Assembly (NCBI RefSeq): GCF_001524445.2
Contig: NZ_CP013417.1
Span: 3,286,001-3,350,000, forward strand
Source of the DNA: Burkholderia savannae
GTDB taxonomy: Bacteria > Pseudomonadota > Gammaproteobacteria > Burkholderiales > Burkholderiaceae
Length of the DNA stretch: 64,000 nt
Reading direction: 5' to 3'
The translations under genes were made by a program, and so were the position numbers. Positions 17,805 to 28,074 of the stretch are shown here, in pieces (position 1 is the stretch's first letter; the number at the start of each line of letters is the position of its first letter). Below the pieces are notes generated by a model, which was not told the DNA's origin, did no database searches, and worked only from the letters and a program-made list of their open reading frames with translations.

Positions 17805-19441
17805 CAGCCCGCGCGCTGCGCCCATGCGCGCAGATCGCGCGCCACCTCGTCCATCACCGGCTCCCAGCGCGCGAACTCGCGCTGACGATACAGCGTCGCG
17901 CTCGGATACCACGGGCTGTCGCGCCGCCCGAGCTGCCACACCCAGTGCGGATTGACGTCGAGCAGCACCCACGTCGGGCGCCCGAGCGCGCCGCCCAGAT
18001 GCGCAACCGACGTGCAGACGCTCACGATCAGATCGAGCGCGCCGACGTAGGCGGCCGTATCGTCGAACGTGCGCAGCTCGGCCGTGTCGTCGACGATCGG
18101 AAAGCCCGCCGAGCGCGCTGCCGCGACGTCCGCCGACGCGCCCGGCTGCAGCGAATGAAACGTCACGCCGCCGATCCCGCCGAACGCGGCGACGTACCGG
18201 TCGAGACCGACACGCCTGAACGGATTGCGCTGATGCGCGAGGCTGCCCGTCCACGCAAGCCCCACGCGCAACGGCGTCGCCCCCGCCTGCGCGGACTCGG
18301 CGAAGCGCGCGCGCCATCGCGCGAGCGCCGCGTCGTCGGCGCGCAGATACGGGACGGTATCGCCGAACAGCGCATCGCCGAGCCCGAGCATCCACGGCAC
18401 GCTCATCAGCGCAAGCTCGTAGTCGAACGGCGGCAGCGCGTCGACGCCGCCGCCCGCACGATAGCCGTCGACGTGCGCGCCGAGGCTGCGCACGAGCAGA
18501 TCACCCATTTGCGGAAACGCATTCCATTCGAGCCGGCCGCCTTCGCGATGCACGCGCTCGGCGAGCGCCGGCACGAAGCGCGCGAACTGCAGCAGGTCGC
18601 CCATGCCCTGCTCGCCCCACACGAGCAGCGTCTTGCCGGCCAGCGGCTCGCCGCGCCAGCGCGGGCCGGGCAGCGCCGGCAGCTTGCCGCGCAGCTCGGG
18701 CGCGCCGCTCCAGCGCAGTTCGTGCGCCGGCCAACCGCTCGCGTAGTCGCCGCGCGCGAGCCGGATCAGCGCGAGGTTGAAGCGGTGCGACGCATCGCCG
18801 GGCTCAAGCTCGATGACGCGCCGCGACGCGCGCTCGGCGTCGTCCCAGCGCTGCGCCTCCTTGTACGCCATCGCCGCGTTGGTGAGCGCGAGCGGGCTGT
18901 CGGGCGCGAGCGCGAGCGCCTTCGCCGACGCGTCGAGCGCGCCCGGCAGGTCGTGGCGGCGCAGCCGCGCGATAACGAGATTGATCCACGCATCGGGCTC
19001 GGACGGCGCGCCGGCGGCCGCTCCTTCGAGCAGCGCGAGCTCCTCGGCGTCGTCGCCGCCCGTCATCCGGACGGCGATCGCGAGGTTGTTCTTCAGCGAC
19101 GGCCATGCGGGCTCGACGGCCAGCACGCGCCGGTACGGCGCGATCGCCTCCGCGTGACGCCCCGCGTGCTGCAGCGCGTAGCCGTGGTTGAACGCGGCGG
19201 CGGGCGACGTCGGCGCGAGCGCGTCGCAGAGGCGCGCGAGTTCGACCGCGTCATCGGCGCGCCCGTCGCCGACGAGCGCCATCGTCAGCCGATGGATCGC
19301 GCCGTCGTCAACGGGATGCAGCAGGCCGGCGGCTTCGAGCCAGATCGCGCGCGCGTCGCCGCGGGCGTCGAGCGCCCGGCGAAGCATCGCGACGAAGGGC
19401 GGCAGCAACGGAACGTTCGGGCCGGGCGAAGCGAGGGACAT
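17804..19441 (-). CDS. TPR-repeat protein with glycosyltransferase-like (GT9/heptosyltransferase-type) C-terminal domain
   Basis: A 545-residue soluble protein. Residues about 15-260 are TPR-like helix pairs ([20 protein letters not shown] and [20 protein letters not shown] are typical units). From about 275 ([20 protein letters not shown]) the pattern is that of bacterial TPR proteins with a heptosyltransferase-like fold, including the late stretch [20 protein letters not shown], which resembles the GT9 nucleotide-sugar site. The acceptor and sugar are unknown; O-linked protein glycosylation or surface polysaccharide work is possible. It lies opposite in strand to the lnt-glyQ cluster, next to a large tandem array. 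Confidence 0.82.
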   Translation of the reverse strand: MSLASPGPNVPLLPPFVAMLRRALDARGDARAIWLEAAGLLHPVDDGAIHRLTMALVGDGRADDAVELARLCDALAPTSPAAAFNHGYALQHAGRHAEAIAPYRRVLAVEPAWPSLKNNLAIAVRMTGGDDAEELALLEGAAAGAPSEPDAWINLVIARLRRHDLPGALDASAKALALAPDSPLALTNAAMAYKEAQRWDDAERASRRVIELEPGDASHRFNLALIRLARGDYASGWPAHELRWSGAPELRGKLPALPGPRWRGEPLAGKTLLVWGEQGMGDLLQFARFVPALAERVHREGGRLEWNAFPQMGDLLVRSLGAHVDGYRAGGGVDALPPFDYELALMSVPWMLGLGDALFGDTVPYLRADDAALARWRARFAESAQAGATPLRVGLAWTGSLAHQRNPFRRVGLDRYVAAFGGIGGVTFHSLQPGASADVAAARSAGFPIVDDTAELRTFDDTAAYVGALDLIVSVCTSVAHLGGALGRPTWVLLDVNPHWVWQLGRRDSPWYPSATLYRQREFARWEPVMDEVARDLRAWAQRAG

Positions 19442-19624
19442 GGGCGATCGTCACGAAGACGGCGTGGCGCGCGACGCGGCGCGGAAGCCACCATCTTACC
19501 GGCTCGCCGCCGCCCGGCGTCTCGAAAATGCGCGGGTGCTTCGTCGCCGCGCGCGTCCGTCGAATGGCCGACTGGCGATCCGCCGCTGGGGCCGTGCGCC
19601 GCCCGCGCGCACGGCGCGGCGCGC
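19442..19624. other. Gene-free stretch upstream of the TPR gene
   Basis: No gene was seen. It lies between the TPR gene start and the 9-mer array and would hold the TPR promoter; no clear motif was found. Confidence 0.4.
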
Positions 19625-19993
19625 GCCGTGTGAGCCGTGTGAGCCGTGTGAGCCGTGTGAGCCGTGTGAGCCGTGTGAGCCGTGTGAGCCGTGTGAGCCG
19701 TGTGTGCCGTGTGTGCCGTGTGTGCCGTGTGTGCCGTGTGTGCCGTGTGTGCCGTGTGTGCCGTGTGTGCCGTGTGTGCCGTGTGTGCCGTGTGCGTCGT
19801 GTGTGCCGTATGTGCCGTGTGCGTCGTGTGCGTCGTGTGAGCCGTGTGAGCCGTGTGAGCCGTGTGAGCCGTGTGAGCCGTGCGTGCCGTGCGTGCCGTG
19901 TGTGCCGTGTGCGTCGTGCGTGCCGTGTGCGCCGTGCGTGCCGTGCGTGCCGTGCGTACCGTGCGTGCCGTGCGTGCCGTGCGTGCCGCGTGC
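19625..19993. repeat. 9-mer tandem array of about 41 units (GCCGTGTGA / GCCGTGTGT / variants)
   Basis: The unit is GCCGTGTGN. Eight copies of GCCGTGTGA (19625-19696) are followed by a block of GCCGTGTGT. Mixed units with GCGTC, GTATG and CGTGCGT changes then follow, a second GCCGTGTGA block appears near 19841-19880, and GCCGTGCGT units run to the end. The 9-base period keeps frames open on both strands; the plus frame reads Cys-Glu/Val-Pro triplets and is continuous with glyQ. The true GlyQ start is well downstream, so the array is judged non-coding and probably length-variable. Confidence 0.93.
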
Positions 19994-20249
19994 GCCGCGG
20001 CCGCCCGCGAATCGCGCGCCGACGCGCCGCCGATCGGCCCCCGCGCATCCGCCCGTTTTCCCGCGATTTCGTCGCCCGCGAACGCGTATGGAGGGCTGCC
20101 CCACCCCGTTCCGGCCGCACCTGCCCGCCGATCCGGTAAAATTACGCGTTTCAGCACAGACCCAAGCCGCGCGCCGCGCGAGCTGCCGGCGCCAGCCCCG
20201 CTCGCGCCGTCCGCCCGAAGCGCGGCGCCCAGCGCCACGAAGGCCTCTC
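19994..20249 (+). other. glyQ upstream region with TAAAAT box
   Basis: TAAAAT at 20137-20142 is a possible -10 element 108 bases before glyQ, with a poor -35. Nothing else was recognised. Confidence 0.35.
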
Positions 20250-21257
20250 ATGCTTACGTTTCAGCAAATCATCCTGACGCTCCAGTCCTATTGGGACAGG
20301 CAGGGTTGCGCCCTGCTCCAGCCGATCGACATGGAAGTCGGCGCCGGTACGTCGCACGTGCACACGTTCCTGCGCGCGATCGGCCCCGAGCCGTGGCGCG
20401 CCGCGTACGTGCAGCCGTCGCGGCGCCCGAAGGACGGCCGCTACGGCGAGAACCCGAACCGCCTGCAGCACTACTACCAGTATCAGGTGGTGCTCAAGCC
20501 CGCGCCGGAGAACATCCTCGACCTGTACCTCGGCTCGCTGGAAGCGCTCGGCTTCGATCTGAAGCAGAACGACGTGCGCTTCGTCGAGGACGACTGGGAA
20601 AACCCGACGCTCGGCGCGTGGGGCCTCGGCTGGGAAGTCTGGCTGAACGGCATGGAAGTCACGCAGTTCACGTACTTCCAGCAAGTGGGCGGCCTCGACT
20701 GCAAGCCGGTGCTCGGCGAGATCACCTACGGCCTCGAGCGCCTCGCGATGTATCTGCAGAAAGTCGAGAACGTCTACGACCTGATCTGGACCGAGTGGGA
20801 AGAGCAAGGCCCGAATGGCCCCGAGCTGCGCCGCCTGACCTACGGCGACGTCTATCACCAGAACGAAGTCGAGCAGTCGACCTACAACTTCGAGCAGGCG
20901 AACGTCGAGCTGCTCTTCACGTTCTTCAGCAGCTACGAAGCGGAAGCGAAGCGGATGATCGACGCTCAGCTCGCGCTGCCCGCGTACGAGCTCGTGCTGA
21001 AGGCGGGCCACACGTTCAACCTGCTCGACGCGCGCGGCGCGATTTCCGTGACCGAGCGCGCCGCGTACATCGGCCGCATCCGCGCGTTGTCGCGGCTCGT
21101 CGCGCAGGCGTACTACGATTCGCGCGAGAAGCTCGGCTTCCCGATGATCGGCAACCCGGTGCCGGGCGTGCCGGGCTTGACCACCGACGCGCAAGAGGCC
21201 GCGCAGCCCGCGTGGGCGCCGCCGCTGAAGGCCGAACGCAAGATCGATCAGGACTGA
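20250..21257 (+). CDS. glyQ: Glycyl-tRNA synthetase alpha subunit
   Basis: The alpha subunit of the bacterial heterotetrameric GlyRS carries the class II catalytic core. The protein is 335 residues. It opens with the nearly invariant [20 protein letters not shown], then [20 protein letters not shown] and [20 protein letters not shown]. The frame is open for a further 1 kb upstream through the repeat array, but the family start is at 20250, so the extension is not accepted. glyS follows after 16 bases. Confidence 0.97.
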   Translation: MLTFQQIILTLQSYWDRQGCALLQPIDMEVGAGTSHVHTFLRAIGPEPWRAAYVQPSRRPKDGRYGENPNRLQHYYQYQVVLKPAPENILDLYLGSLEALGFDLKQNDVRFVEDDWENPTLGAWGLGWEVWLNGMEVTQFTYFQQVGGLDCKPVLGEITYGLERLAMYLQKVENVYDLIWTEWEEQGPNGPELRRLTYGDVYHQNEVEQSTYNFEQANVELLFTFFSSYEAEAKRMIDAQLALPAYELVLKAGHTFNLLDARGAISVTERAAYIGRIRALSRLVAQAYYDSREKLGFPMIGNPVPGVPGLTTDAQEAAQPAWAPPLKAERKIDQD

Positions 21258-21273
21258 CGAGATTCTTCACACC

Positions 21274-23373
21274 ATGACGCAAAACCATTCCGCTTCCCTG
21301 CTCGTCGAACTGCTGACCGAAGAGCTGCCGCCGAAAGCGCTCGCGCGCCTGGGCGACGCGTTCGCCGAAGGCATCGCGCAACGCCTCGCCGCGCGCGACC
21401 TGATCGAAGGCGAGCTCGCGTTCGAGCGCTACGCGACGCCGCGCCGCCTCGCCGTCGTCGTCCGGAACGTGCGCGCCGTCGCGCCCGAAAAGCAGGTCCG
21501 CGAAAAAGTGCTGCCGGTGTCGGTCGCGCTCGACGCGCAAGGCTTGCCCACCGCCCCGCTCGCGAAGAAGCTCGCCGCGCTCGGCCGCCCGAACCTGTCG
21601 ATCGCCGATCTCGAGCGCGCGCACGACGGCAAGGCCGAAGCGTTCTTCGTCAACTACGCGGCGCCCGGCGCGTCGCTCGCCGACGGCCTGCAGGCCGCGC
21701 TCGACGAAACCCTCGCGAAGCTGCCGATCCCGAAGGTGATGACCTATCAGCGCCCGGACGGCACCGACGTCCAGTTCGTGCGCCCCGTGCATCGCCTCAC
21801 CGTGCTGCACGACGATCGCATCGTGCCCGTGTCCGCGTTCGGCATCGACGCGGGCGACACGACGCTCGGCCACCGCTTCCTGTCCGACGGCCTCGTCGCG
21901 ATCCAGCACGCGAGCGCGTACGCGGACGCGCTGCGCGAGAAAGGCCGCGTGATCGCGCACTTCGCGCACCGCAAGGAAGCGATCCGCACGCAGCTCGCCG
22001 CGCACGCCGACGGCGACCAGGTCGTGATGCCGGAAGCGCTGCTCGACGAGGTGACGTCGCTCGTCGAATGGCCCGTCGTCTATCCGTGCCGCTTCGAGGA
22101 CGAATTCCTGCAAGTCCCGCAGGAGTGCCTGATCCTCACGATGCAGACGAACCAGAAGTACTTCGCGCTCACCGACGCGGCGGGCAAGCTGCGCTCGCGC
22201 TTCCTGATCGTGTCGAACATCGAGACGAAGACGCCGGACGAGATCGTCGAGGGCAACGAGCGCGTCGTGCGCCCGCGCCTCGCCGACGCGAAGTTCTTCT
22301 TCGAACAGGACAAGAAGAAGCCGCTCGCCGAGCGCGTGCCGCTGCTCGCGAACGTCGTCTATCACAACAAGCTCGGCTCGCAGCTCGCGCGCGTCGAGCG
22401 CCTCGAAACGCTCGCGGGCGAGATCGCGCCCGCGATCGGCGCCGACGCGACGATCGCGATCCGCGCGGCGCGCCTCGCGAAGGCCGACCTGCTGACCGAC
22501 ATGGTCGGCGAGTTCCCCGAGCTGCAGGGCACGATGGGCACGTACTACGCGCGCCACGACGGCGAGCCGGAAGACGTCGCTGTCGCGTGCACCGAGCACT
22601 ACCAGCCGCGCTTCTCCGGCGACGCGCTGCCGACGGCGCCCGTGTCGACCGCGGTCGCGCTCGCCGACAAGCTCGAGACGATCGTCGGCATCTGGGGCAT
22701 CGGCCTCGCGCCGACGGGCGAGAAGGACCCGTTCGCGCTGCGCCGTCACGCGCTCGGCGTGCTGCGTCTGCTGCTCGAAAAGCAGTTGCCGCTCGATCTC
22801 GTCTGGCTGCTGCGCACCGCGTACGAGCGCTTCGCGGCGGTGCCGGGCGTCGCCGAATCGACCAACGCGATCTACGCGTTCTTCATCGATCGCCTGCGCG
22901 GCCTGTTGCGCGAGCGCGGCTACACGGCAGGCGAAGTCGACGCGGTGCTGAGCCTGAACCCGACGCGCCTCGACGACATCGTCGCGCGCCTCGACGCGGT
23001 GCGCGAATTCACGCGCCTCGCGGAAGCCGAAGCGCTCGCGGCCGCGAACAAGCGGATCTCGAACATCCTGAAGAAGTCGGAAAGCGGCGCGAACGGCGCG
23101 GTGCAGCCGACGCTGTTCGTCGAAGCCGCCGAGAAGGCGCTCGCCGAGCAGCTCGCCGCGGTCACGCCGCGCGTGCAGTCGCAGCTCGAGGCGCGCGCGT
23201 ACACGGGCGCCCTCTCCGCGCTCGCGGCGCTGCGCGCGCCCGTCGACGCGTTCTTCGACGACGTGATGGTCAACGCCGAGGACCCCGCGCTGCGCGCGAA
23301 CCGGCTCGCGCTCCTGTCCGCGCTGCATCAGCAGATGAACTGCGTCGCGGACATCTCGAAGCTCGCCGCCTGA
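21274..23373 (+). CDS. glyS: Glycyl-tRNA synthetase beta subunit
   Basis: The beta subunit provides tRNA binding for GlyRS. The protein is 699 residues; the E. coli protein is about 689. Recognisable parts are the N-terminal [20 protein letters not shown], the central [14 protein letters not shown] and [16 protein letters not shown], the HD-like middle domain around [20 protein letters not shown], and the C-terminal anticodon-binding helices. It is co-transcribed with glyQ (16-base gap), and gmhB follows after 16 bases. Confidence 0.97.
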   Translation: MTQNHSASLLVELLTEELPPKALARLGDAFAEGIAQRLAARDLIEGELAFERYATPRRLAVVVRNVRAVAPEKQVREKVLPVSVALDAQGLPTAPLAKKLAALGRPNLSIADLERAHDGKAEAFFVNYAAPGASLADGLQAALDETLAKLPIPKVMTYQRPDGTDVQFVRPVHRLTVLHDDRIVPVSAFGIDAGDTTLGHRFLSDGLVAIQHASAYADALREKGRVIAHFAHRKEAIRTQLAAHADGDQVVMPEALLDEVTSLVEWPVVYPCRFEDEFLQVPQECLILTMQTNQKYFALTDAAGKLRSRFLIVSNIETKTPDEIVEGNERVVRPRLADAKFFFEQDKKKPLAERVPLLANVVYHNKLGSQLARVERLETLAGEIAPAIGADATIAIRAARLAKADLLTDMVGEFPELQGTMGTYYARHDGEPEDVAVACTEHYQPRFSGDALPTAPVSTAVALADKLETIVGIWGIGLAPTGEKDPFALRRHALGVLRLLLEKQLPLDLVWLLRTAYERFAAVPGVAESTNAIYAFFIDRLRGLLRERGYTAGEVDAVLSLNPTRLDDIVARLDAVREFTRLAEAEALAAANKRISNILKKSESGANGAVQPTLFVEAAEKALAEQLAAVTPRVQSQLEARAYTGALSALAALRAPVDAFFDDVMVNAEDPALRANRLALLSALHQQMNCVADISKLAA

Positions 23374-23389
23374 AGCCGGGGGCCACGCA

Positions 23390-23953
23390 ATGCCGACCAG
23401 TCCCAGCAAGAAGCTCGTCGTCCTCGACCGCGACGGCGTCATCAACGTCGATTCGGACGCGTTCGTCAAGTCGCCCGACGAATGGATCGCGCTGCCCGGC
23501 AGCCTCGAGGCGATCGCGCGGCTCAACCACGCGGGCTACCGCGTCGTCGTCGCGACCAACCAGTCGGGCATCGGCCGGGGCCTGTTCGACATGGCGACGC
23601 TGAACGCGATGCATCTGAAAATGCATCGCGCGGCGGCCGCGGTCGGCGCACGGATCGACGCGGTGTTCTTCTGCCCGCACACCGCCGACGACCACTGCGA
23701 CTGCCGCAAGCCGCAGCCGGGAATGATGAAGCTGATCGCCGAGCGCTTCGAGATCGATCCGCAGAACACGCCCGTCGTCGGCGATTCGCTGCGCGACCTG
23801 CAGGCGGGCGCGGCGCTCGGCTTCCGGCCGCACCTCGTGCTGACGGGCAAGGGCAAGAAGACGCTCGCCGCGGGCGGGCTGCCGCAAGGCACGCGCGTGC
23901 ACGACGACCTGCGCGCGTTCGCGCTCGATTTCCTTTCCGAAGAACACGAGTGA
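23390..23953 (+). CDS. gmhB: D-glycero-beta-D-manno-heptose-1,7-bisphosphate 7-phosphatase
   Basis: GmhB removes the 7-phosphate in ADP-heptose synthesis for the lipopolysaccharide inner core. The protein is 187 residues. HAD motif I is LDRDGVINVDSDAFV, motif II is ATNQSGIGRG, the family zinc site is CPHTADDHCDCRKPQPGM, and motif IV is VVGDSLRDLQAG. The zinc cysteines separate it from histidinol phosphatase relatives. It sits between glyS and plsC, a placement seen widely in beta-proteobacteria. Confidence 0.93.
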   Translation: MPTSPSKKLVVLDRDGVINVDSDAFVKSPDEWIALPGSLEAIARLNHAGYRVVVATNQSGIGRGLFDMATLNAMHLKMHRAAAAVGARIDAVFFCPHTADDHCDCRKPQPGMMKLIAERFEIDPQNTPVVGDSLRDLQAGAALGFRPHLVLTGKGKKTLAAGGLPQGTRVHDDLRAFALDFLSEEHE

Positions 23954-23995
23954 TGCCGACCCGCGCGCGTCCTCCCTCACCGTAACGTCACGCCG

Positions 23996-24775
23996 ATGCG
24001 CTTCGCCCGCTCCCTGCTCCTATTCGTTTATTTCATCGTCTACACGGCGCTGTACGCGACCGCGTGCTTCATCGCGTTCCCGTTCCTGCGCCCGAACGCG
24101 CGCTACTGGATGGCGGCCGGCTGGTGCAAGTCGACGCTCTTCGTCGCGCGCTGGCTGAACGGCATCCGCTATCGCATCGAAGGCTACGAGAACCTGCCCG
24201 ACGGCCCGGCCGTGCTGCTGCCGAAGCATCAGTCCGCGTGGGAGACGATCGCGCTGCCCGCGCTGATGCCGAAGCCGCTCTGCTACGTGTTCAAGCGCGA
24301 GTTGCTGTACGTGCCGTTCTTCGGCTGGGCGCTCGGGATGCTGCACATGGTCCACATCAACCGCAAGGACGGCAAGAACGCGTTCGATTCGGTGATTCGC
24401 CAGGGCCGCACGCGAATGGCGGACGGCGCGTGGGTCATCATGTTCCCCGAAGGCACGCGCACGCCGGTCGGCAGTCAGGGCAAGTACAAGACGGGCGGCG
24501 CGCGCTTCGCGATCGGCGCGGGCGCGCCCGTCGTGCCGATCGCCCACAACGCGGGACGCGTGTGGCCGCGCAACTCGTTTATGAAGTATCCCGGCACCGT
24601 CACGGTGTCGATCGGCAAGCCGATCGACACGCAAGGCCTCACCCCCGATCAATTGAACGAACGTGTCGAGAACTGGATCGAAGCGGAAATGCGCCGCATC
24701 GATCCGGACGCGTACCGGCACGAGCGCGACGGCGCACGCGGCGCCGCACGCTCGTCCGACGCCGCGCGTACCTGA
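23996..24775 (+). CDS. plsC: 1-acyl-sn-glycerol-3-phosphate acyltransferase
   Basis: PlsC makes phosphatidic acid from lysophosphatidic acid at the inner membrane. The protein is 259 residues with two N-terminal membrane segments. The acyltransferase block I reads KHQSAWETIALP, that is HX4E rather than the more common HX4D. Block III is MFPEGTRTPVG and block IV is APVVPIAHNAGRVWPRN. The domain order and spacing fit the family. A plasmalogen or ornithine-lipid acyltransferase cannot be fully excluded. It lies in the glyQ-glyS-gmhB run. Confidence 0.88.
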   Translation: MRFARSLLLFVYFIVYTALYATACFIAFPFLRPNARYWMAAGWCKSTLFVARWLNGIRYRIEGYENLPDGPAVLLPKHQSAWETIALPALMPKPLCYVFKRELLYVPFFGWALGMLHMVHINRKDGKNAFDSVIRQGRTRMADGAWVIMFPEGTRTPVGSQGKYKTGGARFAIGAGAPVVPIAHNAGRVWPRNSFMKYPGTVTVSIGKPIDTQGLTPDQLNERVENWIEAEMRRIDPDAYRHERDGARGAARSSDAART

Positions 24776-24822
24776 AGTCAAGCGAGTTTCACCCATTGCG
24801 CACTGCCAAACGAAGCGAACTG

Positions 24823-25719
24823 ATGCCGAAGCGTCCCAGGCCACGGCCGGCCGTCGTGGCTCTCGATCACCGCCAGCTCGACCTGCCGCTCTTCGACGGG
24901 CCGGCCGCCTCGGCGTCTCCCGCTTCCCCTTCCGCCGTTCCGCCCGCTTCGTCCGTTGCGCCCGCCGCACCCGCTGCGCCGCCCGACGCCGACCGCTCCC
25001 GTCGCCGCACGCTCGCGCTCGACGGCGGCGTCCTCGAATACAAGCTCAAGCGCTCGGCGCGCCGCACGATCGGCTTCGCGATCGACGGCAGCGGCCTCAC
25101 GATCACCGCGCCGCGCTGGGTGACGCTCGCCGACATCGAAGCGGCGATCGCCGAGAAGCGTCGCTGGATCTTCAACAAGCTCGCCGAATGGCAGACGCGC
25201 GCCGAGCAGCGCGCGCTGCCGCAGATCGACTGGAAGGAAGGCGCGCAGATTCCGTACCTCGGCAAGCCCGTCACCATCGCGCTCGCGTCGGCGAAGGGCG
25301 CGCTCAGCTTCGACGCGGCCGCCGCGACGCTCGAGCTCGGGCTGCCCGCGCACGCGAGCGAGCAGCAGATCAAGGACCGCGTGCAGGGGTGGCTGCAGAG
25401 CGAAGCGAAGCGGATCTTCGGCGAGCGGCTGGCGGTGTATGCGCAGAAGCTCGGCGTCACGTATTCGATGTATGCGCTGTCGTCGGCCGCGACGCGCTGG
25501 GGCAGTTGCTCGAGCGACGGCAAGATCCGCCTGAACTGGCGGCTCGTCCACTTTCCGATGTCGATCGTCGATTACGTCGTCGCGCACGAGCTGTCGCATC
25601 TGCGCGAGATGAACCATAGCCCGGCGTTCTGGCAGACGGTCGAATCGATCTTTCCGGAATTCCGCGAAGCGCGGCATACGCTCAAGCATCATCCGCCGGA
25701 GCTGCTGCCGGCGCTCTGA
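24823..25719 (+). CDS. YgjP-like zinc metallopeptidase (DUF45 family)
   Basis: A 298-residue predicted zinc metalloprotease. The catalytic motif HELSHLREMNHSPAFW near residues 253-268 gives HExxH plus a downstream His, as in YgjP/WLM-type enzymes. Upstream are RRTIGFAIDGSGLTITAPRW and ATRWGSCSSDGKIRLNWRLV, both family landmarks. The first about 60 residues are Ala/Pro-rich and probably disordered. The cellular substrate is unknown. The ATG at 24823 is preferred; an in-frame TTG lies 27 bases upstream. Confidence 0.86.
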   Translation: MPKRPRPRPAVVALDHRQLDLPLFDGPAASASPASPSAVPPASSVAPAAPAAPPDADRSRRRTLALDGGVLEYKLKRSARRTIGFAIDGSGLTITAPRWVTLADIEAAIAEKRRWIFNKLAEWQTRAEQRALPQIDWKEGAQIPYLGKPVTIALASAKGALSFDAAAATLELGLPAHASEQQIKDRVQGWLQSEAKRIFGERLAVYAQKLGVTYSMYALSSAATRWGSCSSDGKIRLNWRLVHFPMSIVDYVVAHELSHLREMNHSPAFWQTVESIFPEFREARHTLKHHPPELLPAL

Positions 25720-26200
25720 GCGCGCGGCGCTCGCAAAAGCGCGCCGCCCGTCGCCCGATCGAAAGGGCGGCGGCCGAACGCGGCGAGCGGTAGCCCGGGG
25801 GACGCGGCCGCGCGCAACCGCAATCGGACATCGATTTTCGCGGCGCGCTTTCGATGCGGCAGGCGCCGCACCGATTCGATTCGGCGCTTCCGCGCCCGCC
25901 CCTCCTCTCGCCGCCGTCGTCCCGCGCCGCACGACCGATGCATGCGCCGACTCGCCCGCCTACGCCCGCGCGCGACGCGGCGCACGACGCGGCGCGTCGC
26001 CCGAACCGCGCCGCCGCCCGCGGAAGCGCGCGCAAGCGCGAACGCGAACGCGCCGCCGAGCTTCGCAGCCCGAGCAAAACGGGTTCATGAAAAGGAATCG
26101 TGGGAGAGGAAAAACGACTCGGCGCGCAGGCGCGAACGCATCGCGCGCCGGATGCGAGCCGGCGCGGAGCGCCGCAGCGCCCCGTGCGGCCGGACAGCGC
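25720..26200. other. Gene-free convergent gap
   Basis: 481 bases between the convergent YgjP-like and gloA genes. No coding frame, promoter or clear terminator was recognised. The sequence is very GC-rich with GCGCGACGCGGC-type short repeats near 25970-26000. Confidence 0.4.
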
Positions 26201-26590
26201 TCAGTGGGACTTGCGCTGGATGAACTCGATCTTGTAGCCGTCCGGATCTTCGACGAACGCGATCACCGTCGTGCCGTGCTTCATCGGGCCGGCTTCGCGC
26301 GTGACCTTGCCGCCTTGCGCCTTGATCCGCTCGCACGCCTCGTACGCGTCGTCGACTTCGAGCGCGAGGTGGCCGAAGCCCGTGCCGAGGTCGTACGACT
26401 TCGTGTCCCAGTTGTGGGTGAGCTCGATGACCGTGTGGTCCCGCTCGTCGCCGTAGCCGACGAATGCAAGCGTGAATTTCCCGTCCGGATAGTCGTCGCG
26501 GCGCAGCAATTTCATGCCGAGCAGCTCGGTGTAGAACTTGATCGAGCGGTCGAGATCGCCGACTCGCAGCATCGTGTGAAGCAAACGCAT
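26201..26590 (-). CDS. gloA: Lactoylglutathione lyase (glyoxalase I)
   Basis: GloA isomerises the hemithioacetal of methylglyoxal and glutathione to S-lactoylglutathione. The protein is 129 residues. The four metal ligands are in context: His in [13 protein letters not shown], Glu in [10 protein letters not shown], His in [10 protein letters not shown] and Glu in [10 protein letters not shown]. The N-terminal [17 protein letters not shown] is the family signature. Start at 26590: the frame extends upstream, but the family begins at MRLLHTM. Confidence 0.95.
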   Translation of the reverse strand: MRLLHTMLRVGDLDRSIKFYTELLGMKLLRRDDYPDGKFTLAFVGYGDERDHTVIELTHNWDTKSYDLGTGFGHLALEVDDAYEACERIKAQGGKVTREAGPMKHGTTVIAFVEDPDGYKIEFIQRKSH

Positions 26591-26950
26591 GATGTACTCC
26601 GTGGGGACTTGCTTGAACGTGCGAATGTACCAGACCCGCGCGATTCTCGCCGGCCGCCGCACCGCCCATCCGGGCAGCGGAAGCCATGCACGACGGCAGG
26701 CGGCGCGCGGCGCGATCGGTTAAGATCGTCGCGGCAGGCAGCGGTGCGGCATGCGCGCCGCATCGCCGCCCGCCGCACCCCGCGACGAGGCCGCCCGCGC
26801 CGCGTCCCGCGACGAATCGAACCACCTTTCCGACAGCCGCTCCCCCGGCCCGCAAACCGTGCAAACCTTCTTCCTCGAACCGAGCTTGTCCGCCGAGCGC
26901 CCGGCCGCCGGCATATCCACGGCGCGCGCCACCGCGTTCGGGGGCGTCCG
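26591..26950. other. Divergent promoter region gloA / EamA transporter
   Basis: 360 bases without a gene. CGATC (26713-26717) and GATCG (26724-26728) form an inverted repeat around GGTTAA. No good -10/-35 pair was seen for either gene. Confidence 0.35.
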
Positions 26951-27892
26951 ATGAGCGCCGTCGCCTACGCGCCGGCACGCCCGGCGCTCGATCTGCGCGC
27001 GATCGGCGTGATGATCCTGCTATGCGCGATCTGGGGCTTCCAGCAAGTCGCGATCAAGAGCGCGACGCACGCAATCCCGCCGATGCTCCAAGCCGGGCTG
27101 CGCTCGGCGATCGCGGCCGTCGGCGTGTGGGCGTGGGCGAGCGCGCGCGGCACGTCGCTCTTTCGCGCGGACGGCACGTTCGGCGCCGGCGTCGCCGCGG
27201 GCACGCTGTTCGCGGGCGAATTCGTCTGCCTCTTTTTCGGCCTCACGCTGACGAGCGCCGCGCGCATGGCGATCTTCCTCTACACCGCGCCGTGCTTCAC
27301 CGCGCTCGGCCTGCACCTGTTCGCGCCGGGCGAGAAGATGCGCCGCATGCAATGGATGGGCGTCGCGATCGCGTTCTCGGGCATCGCGGTCGCATTCGCC
27401 GACGGCTTCGCGCGGCCGGCCGCGGGCGGCGCATCGACGCTCGCCGGGCTCGCGGGCGACGCGCTCGGCGTGCTCGGCGGCGTGATGTGGGCGGCGACGA
27501 CGGTCGTCGTGCGCTCGACGTCGCTCGCGCGCGCGAGCGCGAGCAAGACGCTGTTCTACCAGCTGACGGTGTCGGCGGCGGCGCTGCTCGGGCTGGCCGT
27601 CGTCACCGGACAGACGACGCTCGCGAACGTGACGCCGCTCGCCGTCGCGAGCCTCGCGTATCAAGGCGTGATTGTCGCGTTCGCGAGCTATCTCGCATGG
27701 TATTGGCTGCTGACGCGCTATAGCGCGGCACGGCTTTCCGTGTTTACGTTTCTCGCGCCGCTCTTCGGCGTGAGCTTCGGCGTGCTGCTGCTCGGCGATT
27801 CGGTCGACGCACGCTTCGGCGCGGCGGCCGCGCTCGTGCTGGCGGGCATCGGGCTCGTCAACGCGCCGCCGAAAGGGGATCGCGGCAAGTAG
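26951..27892 (+). CDS. EamA/DMT-family transporter
   Basis: A 313-residue inner-membrane protein with ten predicted helices arranged as two EamA repeats. The first begins at LRAIGVMILLCAIWGFQQVA and the second at GDALGVLGGVMWAATTVVVR. The C-terminal FTFLAPLFGVSFGVLLLGD and AALVLAGIGLVNAPP are typical. Members export amino acids, metabolites or drugs; the substrate is not readable. It differs in sequence from the EamA remnant at 3.6-4.0 kb, so the two are not recent duplicates. Confidence 0.88.
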   Translation: MSAVAYAPARPALDLRAIGVMILLCAIWGFQQVAIKSATHAIPPMLQAGLRSAIAAVGVWAWASARGTSLFRADGTFGAGVAAGTLFAGEFVCLFFGLTLTSAARMAIFLYTAPCFTALGLHLFAPGEKMRRMQWMGVAIAFSGIAVAFADGFARPAAGGASTLAGLAGDALGVLGGVMWAATTVVVRSTSLARASASKTLFYQLTVSAAALLGLAVVTGQTTLANVTPLAVASLAYQGVIVAFASYLAWYWLLTRYSAARLSVFTFLAPLFGVSFGVLLLGDSVDARFGAAAALVLAGIGLVNAPPKGDRGK

Positions 27893-27947
27893 GCGGGAAA
27901 CGGAGGATTATCCGGCCGGCGGCCGTGGCGGGGCGCGTTGCAGATTT

Positions 27948-27975
27948 GCCGTTTAGCCGTTTAGTCGTTTTGCCG
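27948..27975. repeat. Short degenerate 8-mer repeat (GCCGTTTA x3)
   Basis: Two exact copies of GCCGTTTA are followed by the variant GTCGTTTT, between the convergent EamA and rsmA genes. Confidence 0.6.
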
Positions 27976-28074
27976 ATCCGGCGGCTTCGTGGACACGCCG
28001 ACATGCCGACACCGGCCGCGCGATCCCGCGACGCGCCGCCCTTTGCGCCGCCCGTCGCCGGCCGCCCGCCCCTC

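Noticed and set aside
19308..20120. His-Thr or Thr-Arg-His repeat protein on the minus strand of the 9-mer array
   Set aside because: The same stop-free unit opens three minus frames; no start context or homology.
19188..20249. N-terminal extension of GlyQ through the 9-mer array
   Set aside because: GlyQ has a fully conserved start at 20250 and the upstream frame is open only because the 9-mer has no stops.
25720..26200. Small Arg/Pro-rich genes in the YgjP-like/gloA gap
   Set aside because: Composition matches random GC-rich frames and no ribosome site or known family was seen.
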